A stretch of DNA of 64,000 nt from Prauserella marina (GTDB lineage Bacteria; Actinomycetota; Actinomycetes; Mycobacteriales; Pseudonocardiaceae). The stretch is from assembly GCF_002240355.1 (NCBI RefSeq), contig NZ_CP016353.1:1414501-1478500 (forward strand), written 5' to 3'. The translations under genes and the position numbers were made by a program. This document shows, one piece after another, positions 54,083-61,434 of this stretch. Numbering within the stretch: position 1 is the stretch's first letter; the number at the start of each line of letters is the position of its first letter. Below the pieces are notes generated by a model, which did not search any database, had not been told where the DNA came from, and saw only the letters and a list, made by a program, of their open reading frames with translations.

Positions 54083-56166
54083 CAAGTACGACCCGTGCGC
54101 GCACGGCTGAGGAGACGGCCCTGCACCACGCCCAGAACGCGGGCAGGGTGGGTGCGGGGGTTTTCGACGCGCGTGGACTGCTGACCTCGCTGCCCGGCGC
54201 GCTGCGCAAACTCGATCCCCGGCACCAGATCCGCAACCCGGTGATGTTCGTGGTCTGGGCGGGCTCGGTGCTGGTGACCGTGTTCGCGATCGCAGACCCT
54301 TCCACGTTCACCATTCTCATCGCGGCGTGGCTGTGGTTCACGGTGCTGTTCGCGAGCCTCGCGGAGGCCGTCGCGGAAGGAAGGGGCAAGGCGCAGGCGG
54401 AAAGCCTGCGCAGGACCACAAGGGAGACCGTCGCCATCAGGCTGCTCGAAGGAGGGCAGCGGGAGGAGGTGCCGGGCACCTCGCTGCGGCCAGGTGACCG
54501 GGTGCTCGTCGAGGCGGGCATGCTCGTCCCCGGCGACGGAGACATCGTCGAGGGCATCGCCACCGTCGACGAATCGGCCGTCACCGGTGAGTCCGCTCCG
54601 GTGATCAGGGAGTCCGGCGGCGACCGGTCGGCGGTCACCGGCGGCACCACCGTGCTGTCCGACCGCGTCGTCGTTCGCATCACCAGCAAGCCAGGTGAAT
54701 CCTTTGTGGATCGGATGATCGCCTTGGTCGAGGGCGCGTCGAGGCAGAAGACGCCCAACGAGGTCGCGCTGACCATCCTGCTGTCGACGCTGACGATCAT
54801 CTTCCTGCTCGCCGTGGTCGCGCTCCAGCCCATGGCAGGCTATTCGGGAAGCACGCAATCGGTGGTCGTGCTGACGGCGTTGCTGGTGTGCCTCATCCCG
54901 ACCACGATCGGCGCGCTGCTTTCGGCCATTGGGATCGCGGGCATGGACCGGCTCGTGCAACGCAACGTGCTGGCGACGTCGGGAAAGGCCGTCGAGGCAG
55001 CGGGCGACGTGTCGACGTTGCTGCTCGACAAGACCGGCACCATCACCTTCGGAAACAGGGCGGCGACCGCGTTCATCCCCGCCGAGGGGGCGACGGGGGA
55101 AAGTCTCGCCGCCGCGGCGAGGCTGGCCAGCCTCGCCGACCCGACCCCGGAGGGGCGCAGCATCGTCGAACTGGCCGAGAAGGAACACCCCGGCATCCAG
55201 GCGGACCCGGCTCACGGCGACGCGGTGCCGTTCACGGCGCGCACCAGGATGAGCGGTATCGACATCGGGTCGCGGCGGGTCCGCAAGGGCGCCACCGACG
55301 CCGTTCGCGCGTGGGCGCGAGAACACCGGGCCACCCTGCCGGAGGGCATCACGCGCGTCACGGACGACATCGCGCGGCGCGGCGGAACCCCGCTGGTCGT
55401 CGTGGAGGACACCGGTTCCGGCATCGTCACGCACGGGGTGATCCAACTGTCCGATGTGGTCAAACCGGGCATGAGGGAGCGCTTCGCGCGATTGCGCGAG
55501 ATGGGCATCAGGACCGTCATGATCACCGGCGACAATCCGCTGACCGCCAAGGCCATCGCCTCCGAAGCCGGAGTCGACGACTACCTCGCCGAGGCGAAGC
55601 CAGAGGACAAGATGGCGCTCATCCACAGGGAACAGGAAGGCGGCAGGCTCGTCGCCATGACCGGCGACGGCACCAACGACGCGCCCGCGCTCGCCGCCTC
55701 CGACGTCGGGGTCGCCATGAACACGGGAACCTCGGCCGCCAAGGAAGCCGGGAACATGGTCGACCTCGACTCCGATCCCACGAAGCTCATCGAGATCGTC
55801 GCCATCGGAAAGCAACTGCTGATCACGAGGGGCGCGCTGACCACGTTCAGCATCGCCAACGACCTCGCGAAGTACTTCGCGATCCTGCCCGCGATGTTCC
55901 TGGCCATCCACCCGCAGCTCGGCGCGCTCAACATCATGCGGCTCGCGACACCGCAGTCGGCGATCCTGTCGGCGGTGATCTTCAACGCGCTGATCATCGT
56001 GGCGCTGATCCCGCTTGCCCTGCGCGGGGTCAGGTACACGCCGACGACGGCGTCCGGGTTGCTGCGCCGCAATCTGCTCGTCTACGGGCTCGGCGGTGTC
56101 GTGGCACCGTTCGCCGGAATCTGGTTGATCGACCTGCTCGTCCGCCTCATCCCGGGAATCGGGTGA
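54079..56166 (+). CDS. kdpB: Potassium-transporting P-type ATPase subunit KdpB
   Basis: 695 residues from ATG at 54079 (ATGA overlap with kdpA). Catalytic subunit: phosphorylation site [10 protein letters not shown] with D317, TGES dephosphorylation loop ([11 protein letters not shown]), [14 protein letters not shown] and [17 protein letters not shown] hinge, nucleotide-binding site KGA. Energises K+ import. Stop overlaps kdpC start by 4 bp. Confidence 0.97.
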   Translation: MTSTTRARTAEETALHHAQNAGRVGAGVFDARGLLTSLPGALRKLDPRHQIRNPVMFVVWAGSVLVTVFAIADPSTFTILIAAWLWFTVLFASLAEAVAEGRGKAQAESLRRTTRETVAIRLLEGGQREEVPGTSLRPGDRVLVEAGMLVPGDGDIVEGIATVDESAVTGESAPVIRESGGDRSAVTGGTTVLSDRVVVRITSKPGESFVDRMIALVEGASRQKTPNEVALTILLSTLTIIFLLAVVALQPMAGYSGSTQSVVVLTALLVCLIPTTIGALLSAIGIAGMDRLVQRNVLATSGKAVEAAGDVSTLLLDKTGTITFGNRAATAFIPAEGATGESLAAAARLASLADPTPEGRSIVELAEKEHPGIQADPAHGDAVPFTARTRMSGIDIGSRRVRKGATDAVRAWAREHRATLPEGITRVTDDIARRGGTPLVVVEDTGSGIVTHGVIQLSDVVKPGMRERFARLREMGIRTVMITGDNPLTAKAIASEAGVDDYLAEAKPEDKMALIHREQEGGRLVAMTGDGTNDAPALAASDVGVAMNTGTSAAKEAGNMVDLDSDPTKLIEIVAIGKQLLITRGALTTFSIANDLAKYFAILPAMFLAIHPQLGALNIMRLATPQSAILSAVIFNALIIVALIPLALRGVRYTPTTASGLLRRNLLVYGLGGVVAPFAGIWLIDLLVRLIPGIG

Positions 56167-56783
56167 CCATCGTGATCAAGTCCCTTTTCGCTCAGACGTC
56201 GGCCGCGCTGCGCGTGCTGCTGGTGTTCACGGTGCTGCTCGGTGTGCTCTACCCGCTCGGCGTGTGGGCGGTGTCCCGGATACCGGGGCTTGCGCACAAC
56301 GCGGAGGGCTCGCTCGTCGAATACCGCGGTGCGGCGGCAGGTTCGGCTCTGATCGGCGTCGATCCCGTGTTCACCGGCCCGCCTTCCGCGGACCCGTGGT
56401 TCCACACGCGACCGTCGGCGAGCGCGGACACCCCGCTCGGCCAGGGCGATCCGGCCACCTCGGGTGGTTCCAACAAGTCGGCTGTCAATCCGGAGCAAGT
56501 GGAGCTGGTCGGGCAGCGCAAAGAGCGCATCGCCGCGCGAGAGGGCGTCGAGCCCGGCGCCGTGCCACCCGAGGCGGTGACCGCGTCGGCCTCGGGCGTC
56601 GACCCCGGCATCAGCACCGCCTACGCCGAATTGCAGGTCCCCAGGGTCGCCCGCAACAACGGACTGGACCCGGCACTGGTGAGGGGCCTCGTTCGCGCGG
56701 CAACCGAAACGCAGGGCATCGGAATCGCCTCGGTCAACGTGCTGGAACTCAACCTGGCCGTGCGCGCCTCGGCACGGGGTTAG
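56163..56783 (+). CDS. kdpC: Potassium-transporting ATPase subunit KdpC
   Basis: 206 residues from GTG at 56163. One N-terminal helix ([20 protein letters not shown]) and the periplasmic KdpC domain with [20 protein letters not shown] and [18 protein letters not shown], ending in the usual VNVLELNLA. Assembles and supports the KdpFABC pump. Followed by the sensor gene kdpD after 18 bp. Confidence 0.96.
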   Translation: MTIVIKSLFAQTSAALRVLLVFTVLLGVLYPLGVWAVSRIPGLAHNAEGSLVEYRGAAAGSALIGVDPVFTGPPSADPWFHTRPSASADTPLGQGDPATSGGSNKSAVNPEQVELVGQRKERIAAREGVEPGAVPPEAVTASASGVDPGISTAYAELQVPRVARNNGLDPALVRGLVRAATETQGIGIASVNVLELNLAVRASARG

Positions 56784-56801
56784 AGGCGCACACTGAGGGA
56801 C

Positions 56802-59351
56802 GTGGACGATGTGGATGGCCTCGACGACGACTCCGCCGCGCACGACACCGCGCCGCGCAGGGGAGAGCTGCGCATCTACCTCGGCGCGGCGCCGGGTGTT
56901 GGCAAGACGTACGCGATGCTCGGCGAGGCGCACCGCAGGCTCGACCGGGGCACCGACGTCGTACTCGGGTACGTCGAAACCCACGGAAGGGACAAGACAG
57001 CCGCTCTGTTGGCCGGGCTTGAGGTGATGCCGAGACGGCGGCTCGTGCACAGGGGTAGCGAGTTCACGGAGATGGACGTCGACGCGGTGCTGTCCCGCAA
57101 ACCCGAGGTCGCCATCGTCGACGAACTCGCGCACACCAACGTTCCCGGTTCCCGCAACGAGAAACGCTGGCAGGACGTCGAGGAACTGCTCGAAGCGGGC
57201 ATCACCGTGCTCACCACCGTCAACGTGCAGCATCTCGACAGCCTCAACGACGTCGTCGAGCGCATCACCGGTGTGCGGCAGCGGGAAACCGTGCCCGACG
57301 AGGTCGTGCGAAGGGCCGAGCAGGTCGAGCTGGTGGACATCACGCCGGAGGCGCTGCGAAGGCGGCTCGCTCACGGGAACGTGTACCCCGCCGAGCGCAT
57401 CGACGCCGCGCTCGGCAACTACTTCCGGCTCGGCAACCTCACCGCGCTGCGCGAACTGGCCCTGCTGTGGGTCGCCGACCAGGTCGACGTCGCGCTCCAG
57501 CGGTACAGGGCCGAAAAGGACATCACCGACACCTGGGAGACAAGGGAAAGAGTGGTCGTCGCCATCACGGGTGGCGCGGAAAGCGAAACGCTGATCAGGA
57601 GAGCCAGGCGCATCGCGACCCGGGCGGGAGCCGAACTGCTCGTGCTGCACGTGCTGCGCGGTGACGGGCTCGCCGGACTCGGGCCCGTCGCCGCCGGCCG
57701 ATACCGCAAGGTCGCCGACGACGTCGGCGCCACCTTCCACACCGTCGTCGGCGACGACGTGCCCACCGCGCTGCTCGATTTCGCAAGGGGGGTCAACGCG
57801 ACCCAGCTCGTACTCGGCACCTCGCGGCGCTCGCGCGTCGCCCGGCTGTTCGACGAGGGCATCGGCGCGACCGTCGTGCAGCGCTCTGGCCCCATCGACG
57901 TGCACATGGTCACCCACGCCGAGGCGGGCGGCAGGCTCAGGGCCCGCCTGGCGCACAGCCCGCTCAGCACGTCGAGGGTGCGAAGCGGCTGGGCGCTCGC
58001 GGTGGTGCTTCCGGTGCTCGCCACCGGGATCGGGCTGGTGCTGCGCGACGGGTTCGACTTCTCCACCGAAATACTCGTCTACTTCCTCACGACCGTGATC
58101 GTGGCGCTGGTCGGCGGTCTCGGCCCCGCGCTGCTCACCGCGTTTCTCGCGGCGGGACTGCTGAACTTCTTCTTCACGGCGCCGCTGTACTCGCTGGCGG
58201 TGTCCTCGCCGCGCGTAATCGTGACCCTCGTCGTGATGCTCGTGGTCGCGGTGCTCGTGGCGCTCGTGGTCGGGTCGGCGGCGACAAGGGCCAGCCTGGC
58301 TGCCAGGGCGCGCACCGAGGCTTCGCTGCTGGCCTCCTACGCGCGCACCGTGCTGGCCAACCCCGAGCCGCTCGACCGGTTGCTGGAAAAGGTGAGAGAG
58401 AACTTCGGTCAGGTCTCGGTGGGGCTCATGGAACGCCATGGCGGGCAGTGGCGCAGGGTCGCCCAGGCCGGTGCCGAGCGCTGCGCCGATCCGGAGGAGG
58501 CTGACGTCGACATCCCGGTCACCGCCGAGGTCCACCTGACCCTGCGCGGCAGGTCGTTGCCCGCCGCGGACAGGGGACTGCTCGAAGCCGCGGCTGGGCA
58601 GGCGCTGCTCGCGTTGCGCCAGCAGCGCATGGCCGCCGCCGCGGCGGCGGCCGAACGCAAAGCGCACACCACCGAACTGCGCACCGCGCTGCTCTCCGCC
58701 GTCGGGCACGATCTGCGGACCCCGCTGACGTCGATCAAAGCGTCGATCAGCAGCCTGCGCGCACCCGATCTCGCGCTGTCGGCCCAGGACACGAGCGAGC
58801 TGCTGGAGACCATCGAGCTGTCCACCGACCGGCTCGCCGGTCTCGTCGACAACCTGCTCGACTCGTCGCGGCTGGCGACGGGCGCCGTCCGCCCCCACAT
58901 GCAGCCCGTCGGCTACGACGAGATCGTCGCCCGCGCTCTGTCCAACCTGGACGGATCGGCCTCGGTGATCGTCGATGTGCCTGAGGAACTGCCGTGGGTG
59001 TCGGCCGATCCGGGACTGCTGGAGCGGGTGGTGGCCAACGTCATCGACAACGCCTTGCGGCACGGCGCGAGGGGAGGCGCGGTCGCTGTCAGGGCGAGCA
59101 CCTACGCCAGCCATGTCGAGCTGAGGGTCGTCGACAACGGACCCGGCCTGCCGAAGGGCAAGGCCGATTCGGCGTTCGTGCCGTTCCAGCGGCTCGGCGA
59201 CCGCGAGGCCGTTCCCGGCATCGGGCTCGGACTGTCGGTGGCGCGCGGGTTCACCGAGGCGATGGGTGGCACGATCCGCGCCGAGGACACTCCTGGCGGC
59301 GGGCTCACCGTCGTCATCTCCCTTCCTGCCGAGAGCGGAGCGAATTCATGA
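56802..59351 (+). CDS. kdpD: Osmosensitive K+ channel histidine kinase KdpD
   Basis: 849 residues from GTG at 56802. N-terminal KdpD domain with Walker A GAAPGVGKTYAML (about 27-39) and DELAHTNVPGSRN; USP-like domain (about 245-370); four-helix DUF4118 membrane domain (about 395-490); small GAF-like part; HisKA with H636 in GHDLRTPLTSI; HATPase with NVIDNALRHGA and GIGLGLSVARGF. Senses K+ limitation and phosphorylates KdpE. Full length for the family. Overlaps kdpE by 4 bp. Confidence 0.96.
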   Translation: MDDVDGLDDDSAAHDTAPRRGELRIYLGAAPGVGKTYAMLGEAHRRLDRGTDVVLGYVETHGRDKTAALLAGLEVMPRRRLVHRGSEFTEMDVDAVLSRKPEVAIVDELAHTNVPGSRNEKRWQDVEELLEAGITVLTTVNVQHLDSLNDVVERITGVRQRETVPDEVVRRAEQVELVDITPEALRRRLAHGNVYPAERIDAALGNYFRLGNLTALRELALLWVADQVDVALQRYRAEKDITDTWETRERVVVAITGGAESETLIRRARRIATRAGAELLVLHVLRGDGLAGLGPVAAGRYRKVADDVGATFHTVVGDDVPTALLDFARGVNATQLVLGTSRRSRVARLFDEGIGATVVQRSGPIDVHMVTHAEAGGRLRARLAHSPLSTSRVRSGWALAVVLPVLATGIGLVLRDGFDFSTEILVYFLTTVIVALVGGLGPALLTAFLAAGLLNFFFTAPLYSLAVSSPRVIVTLVVMLVVAVLVALVVGSAATRASLAARARTEASLLASYARTVLANPEPLDRLLEKVRENFGQVSVGLMERHGGQWRRVAQAGAERCADPEEADVDIPVTAEVHLTLRGRSLPAADRGLLEAAAGQALLALRQQRMAAAAAAAERKAHTTELRTALLSAVGHDLRTPLTSIKASISSLRAPDLALSAQDTSELLETIELSTDRLAGLVDNLLDSSRLATGAVRPHMQPVGYDEIVARALSNLDGSASVIVDVPEELPWVSADPGLLERVVANVIDNALRHGARGGAVAVRASTYASHVELRVVDNGPGLPKGKADSAFVPFQRLGDREAVPGIGLGLSVARGFTEAMGGTIRAEDTPGGGLTVVISLPAESGANS

Positions 59352-60040
59352 CGGCGGAATCCAGCACGGTGCTCGTGGTCGACGACGACCCGCAGATCGC
59401 GAGGGCGCTGAGGATCAACCTTTCGGCCCGTGGCTACCGGGTGGTGACCGCGCACGACGGCACCGCCGCGCTCAAGGCGGTCGCCGAGACCAAGCCCGAC
59501 GTCGTCGTGCTCGATCTCGGTTTGCCCGACATGGACGGCACCGACGTGATCAACGGCCTCAGGGGCTGGACGCAGGTGCCGATCATCGTGCTGTCGGCCA
59601 GGGACGACTCGACCGACAAGGTGCACGCGCTGGACGCGGGCGCGGACGACTACGTCACCAAACCGTTCGGGATGGACGAACTGCTGGCGCGGCTCAGGGC
59701 GGCGGTGCGAAGGTCCGGGGTGTCCACATCGGAGTCGGACGCGGTGGTGGAGACGCCGTCATTGCTCATCGACCTGGCGGCCAAGAAGGCCAAGCGCGAC
59801 GGCGCGGAAGTACATCTCACCAAGACCGAATGGCGGCTGCTGGAACTGCTCGTGCGCAACAGGGGGCGGCTGGTGACGCAGAAGCAGTTGCTGCACGAGG
59901 TGTGGGGGCCCAACTACGACACCGAATCCCACTACCTGCGGGTGTATGTCGCGCAGTTGCGCCGCAAGCTCGAAGCCGAGCCGTCCAGGCCGCGGCACCT
60001 GCTCACCGAACCGGGAATGGGGTACCGGTTCGAACCATGA
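59348..60040 (+). CDS. kdpE: Response regulator KdpE (OmpR family)
   Basis: 230 residues from ATG at 59348. Receiver domain with acidic pocket VVDDD and phospho-acceptor D56 (VLDLGLPDMDG), and KPF lysine motif; winged-helix DNA-binding domain (LTKTEWRLLELLVRNRGRLV ... ESHYLRVYVAQLRRKLE). Activates kdpFABC under K+ starvation. Last gene of the operon; converges with the membrane protein at 60045. Confidence 0.97.
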   Translation: MTAESSTVLVVDDDPQIARALRINLSARGYRVVTAHDGTAALKAVAETKPDVVVLDLGLPDMDGTDVINGLRGWTQVPIIVLSARDDSTDKVHALDAGADDYVTKPFGMDELLARLRAAVRRSGVSTSESDAVVETPSLLIDLAAKKAKRDGAEVHLTKTEWRLLELLVRNRGRLVTQKQLLHEVWGPNYDTESHYLRVYVAQLRRKLEAEPSRPRHLLTEPGMGYRFEP

Positions 60041-60044
60041 GCGG

Positions 60045-60674
60045 TCAGGACGGGTCGGTGCTGCTGGTTCCGCTCGCGCCGCTCGTGGGTGCGCCGTCGT
60101 CGCTCGAAGGCGGGTCGGTCGGGTCCGTGGGATCCGTCGGCGGGTCGGTGGGTTCGCTCGGATCAGTCGGGTCCGACGTGCTGGGCGGCGGGGTTGTCGG
60201 GTCCGTGGTGCTGGTGGGTGGCAGTTCGGAGCTGCTGCCGGTCGGCCCAGGGGTGTGCGAGTCCGACCTGGACTGGGAAGACGACGAGGACGAAGACGAC
60301 CGTGAGGGGGTCACCACGGTCGTCGTGGAGTGACCGTCGGGCCCGACCCGCACGACGGTGGTCGGCGACGTGGTCGACGGCGGCAATGTGCCGGTCACCG
60401 CGACTCCGTCGATCATGACCGTGGTCTCGCCTGGAACGGCCTGGCCGGGCACGAGTTGCCTGCCGCCCTGGTCGTAGCTGTCGTTGGCGGTGGTGCGGGA
60501 TTCCGCCTCGCCGGTGCCGCCGGTGATCTGGGCGACCGCGCCGAAGGCGGTGGCCAGCACCAGCCCGCTCGCTGCCAGCGCCAGATAGCCGGTGCGCTGC
60601 AACTTCCCGCTCCCTGTCGATTCGCGGGGCGGGGCGACCTCGGCGCGTTCTCCTGACCCTGGTTCGTGGGCCAT
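60045..60674 (-). CDS. Membrane-anchored protein with low-complexity Ser/Thr/Pro/Asp tail
   Basis: 209 residues from ATG at 60674 with GGAG upstream. Short cytoplasmic part, one membrane segment (about 33-54, YLALAASGLVLATAFGAVAQ), a small conserved-looking stretch (RQLVPGQAVPGETTVMIDGV) and then about 110 residues of Ser/Thr/Pro/Asp repeats (TDPTDPTDPP, SSSSSSSSQ) likely outside the membrane and disordered. No function recognised. It converges with kdpE, 4 bp apart, without an obvious terminator. Confidence 0.7.
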   Translation of the reverse strand: MAHEPGSGERAEVAPPRESTGSGKLQRTGYLALAASGLVLATAFGAVAQITGGTGEAESRTTANDSYDQGGRQLVPGQAVPGETTVMIDGVAVTGTLPPSTTSPTTVVRVGPDGHSTTTVVTPSRSSSSSSSSQSRSDSHTPGPTGSSSELPPTSTTDPTTPPPSTSDPTDPSEPTDPPTDPTDPTDPPSSDDGAPTSGASGTSSTDPS

Positions 60675-60813
60675 GCGTGGCTCCTTCGGCGTTGCGGAAG
60701 TGGGCCCGACTGGCGGACCCGCGGCACAGTACCACCGTCGGGTGATCACGGCGAGTGTCCCCGAGAGGCCAGGTAACTGATCGCGACCACCGGCGGTGGG
60801 GCACCATGAGCAC

Positions 60814-61101
60814 GTGGCAGACGCAACGGAAGTGACCCGACTCACAGCTTGGGTGCACGGGGCGGTTCAGGGAGTCGGTTTCCGCTGGTGGACGCGAAGC
60901 AGGGCGCTGGAACTCGGGCTCGCGGGCAGCGCGACCAACCTCTCCGACGGCAGGGTGCAGGTGGTCGCGGAAGGCCCGCGAACCAACTGTGAGCGGCTCT
61001 TGACGGTACTCCGGTCCGGCGGCTCACCCGGTCGAGTGGATCACGTCGCGGAGCGTTGGTCTGAGCCCAAGGGCGGTCTCACCGGCTTCGTCGAACGCTG
61101 A
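60814..61101 (+). CDS. acyP: Acylphosphatase
   Basis: 95 residues from GTG at 60814; GTG at 60832 is an alternative. It hydrolyses acyl phosphates. Signature [20 protein letters not shown] (phosphate-binding loop with catalytic Arg) and the [13 protein letters not shown] strand with catalytic Asn in TNLSDG. Acylphosphatase genes directly precede smc in many actinobacteria (Rv2922A-Rv2922c in M. tuberculosis), as here. A hairpin of the dispersed family follows. Confidence 0.94.
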   Translation: MADATEVTRLTAWVHGAVQGVGFRWWTRSRALELGLAGSATNLSDGRVQVVAEGPRTNCERLLTVLRSGGSPGRVDHVAERWSEPKGGLTGFVER

Positions 61102-61147
61102 CCGGAGCGAGGACTCCTCCGGCTCCGATCCAGGTCGGTCCCAGGCC

Positions 61148-61198
61148 GAAGCAAGGGAGCTTTACTGCCGTATTCCGATAGCAAAGCTCCCTTGCTTC
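61148..61198. repeat. Hairpin element, second copy of the dispersed family (reverse orientation)
   Basis: Arms 61148-61166 and 61180-61198 pair over 19 bp with one A/C mismatch around a 13-nt loop. Read on the minus strand it gives GGGAGCTTTGCTATCG, N5, CGGCAG, as in the copy at 8902-8958; the outer stem has AAGGGAGC/GCTCCCTT where the other has GGGGGAGC/GCTCCCCC, i.e. compensatory changes. It probably terminates acyP. Confidence 0.85.
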
Positions 61199-61434
61199 AC
61201 ACAGGAGTGGCACGTGTTGCCAATGTGGCAGATGTGAGTGACGGGGCCGGTGTGACGGAAGGGGGGTGGGGATGTTTCCGGCGGGGCTGCCGGGACAGGC
61301 GTGACCGTTGTGGCATCACCAGCCGGTGCGAACTGCTGGCGCGCCAGACCCCTGCGTCCCACGGGCGCCGAGGCGCCCCGGGTAGCATCGGCCGACTGGG
61401 AAATAGGGAGTCGTAGGGGAAAGGTCAACTCCGC
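61199..61434. promoter_or_regulatory. smc upstream region
   Basis: No gene is supported in this 236-bp stretch. It contains a short GC hairpin (GGGCGCC 61363-61369 / GGCGCCC 61372-61378) and TAGCAT at 61383-61388, which could be the -10 element of an smc promoter about 45 bp before its start. Confidence 0.35.

Noticed and set aside
56082-59114. 1010-codon open frame opposite kdpD
   Set aside because: Shadow frame of kdpD; no motif, no start signal, composition typical of antisense GC-rich frames.
60044-60333. Gly/Val/Ser-rich plus-strand ORF after kdpE
   Set aside because: It is the complement of the Ser/Thr/Pro/Asp tail of the minus-strand membrane protein, whose start and membrane segment are better supported.
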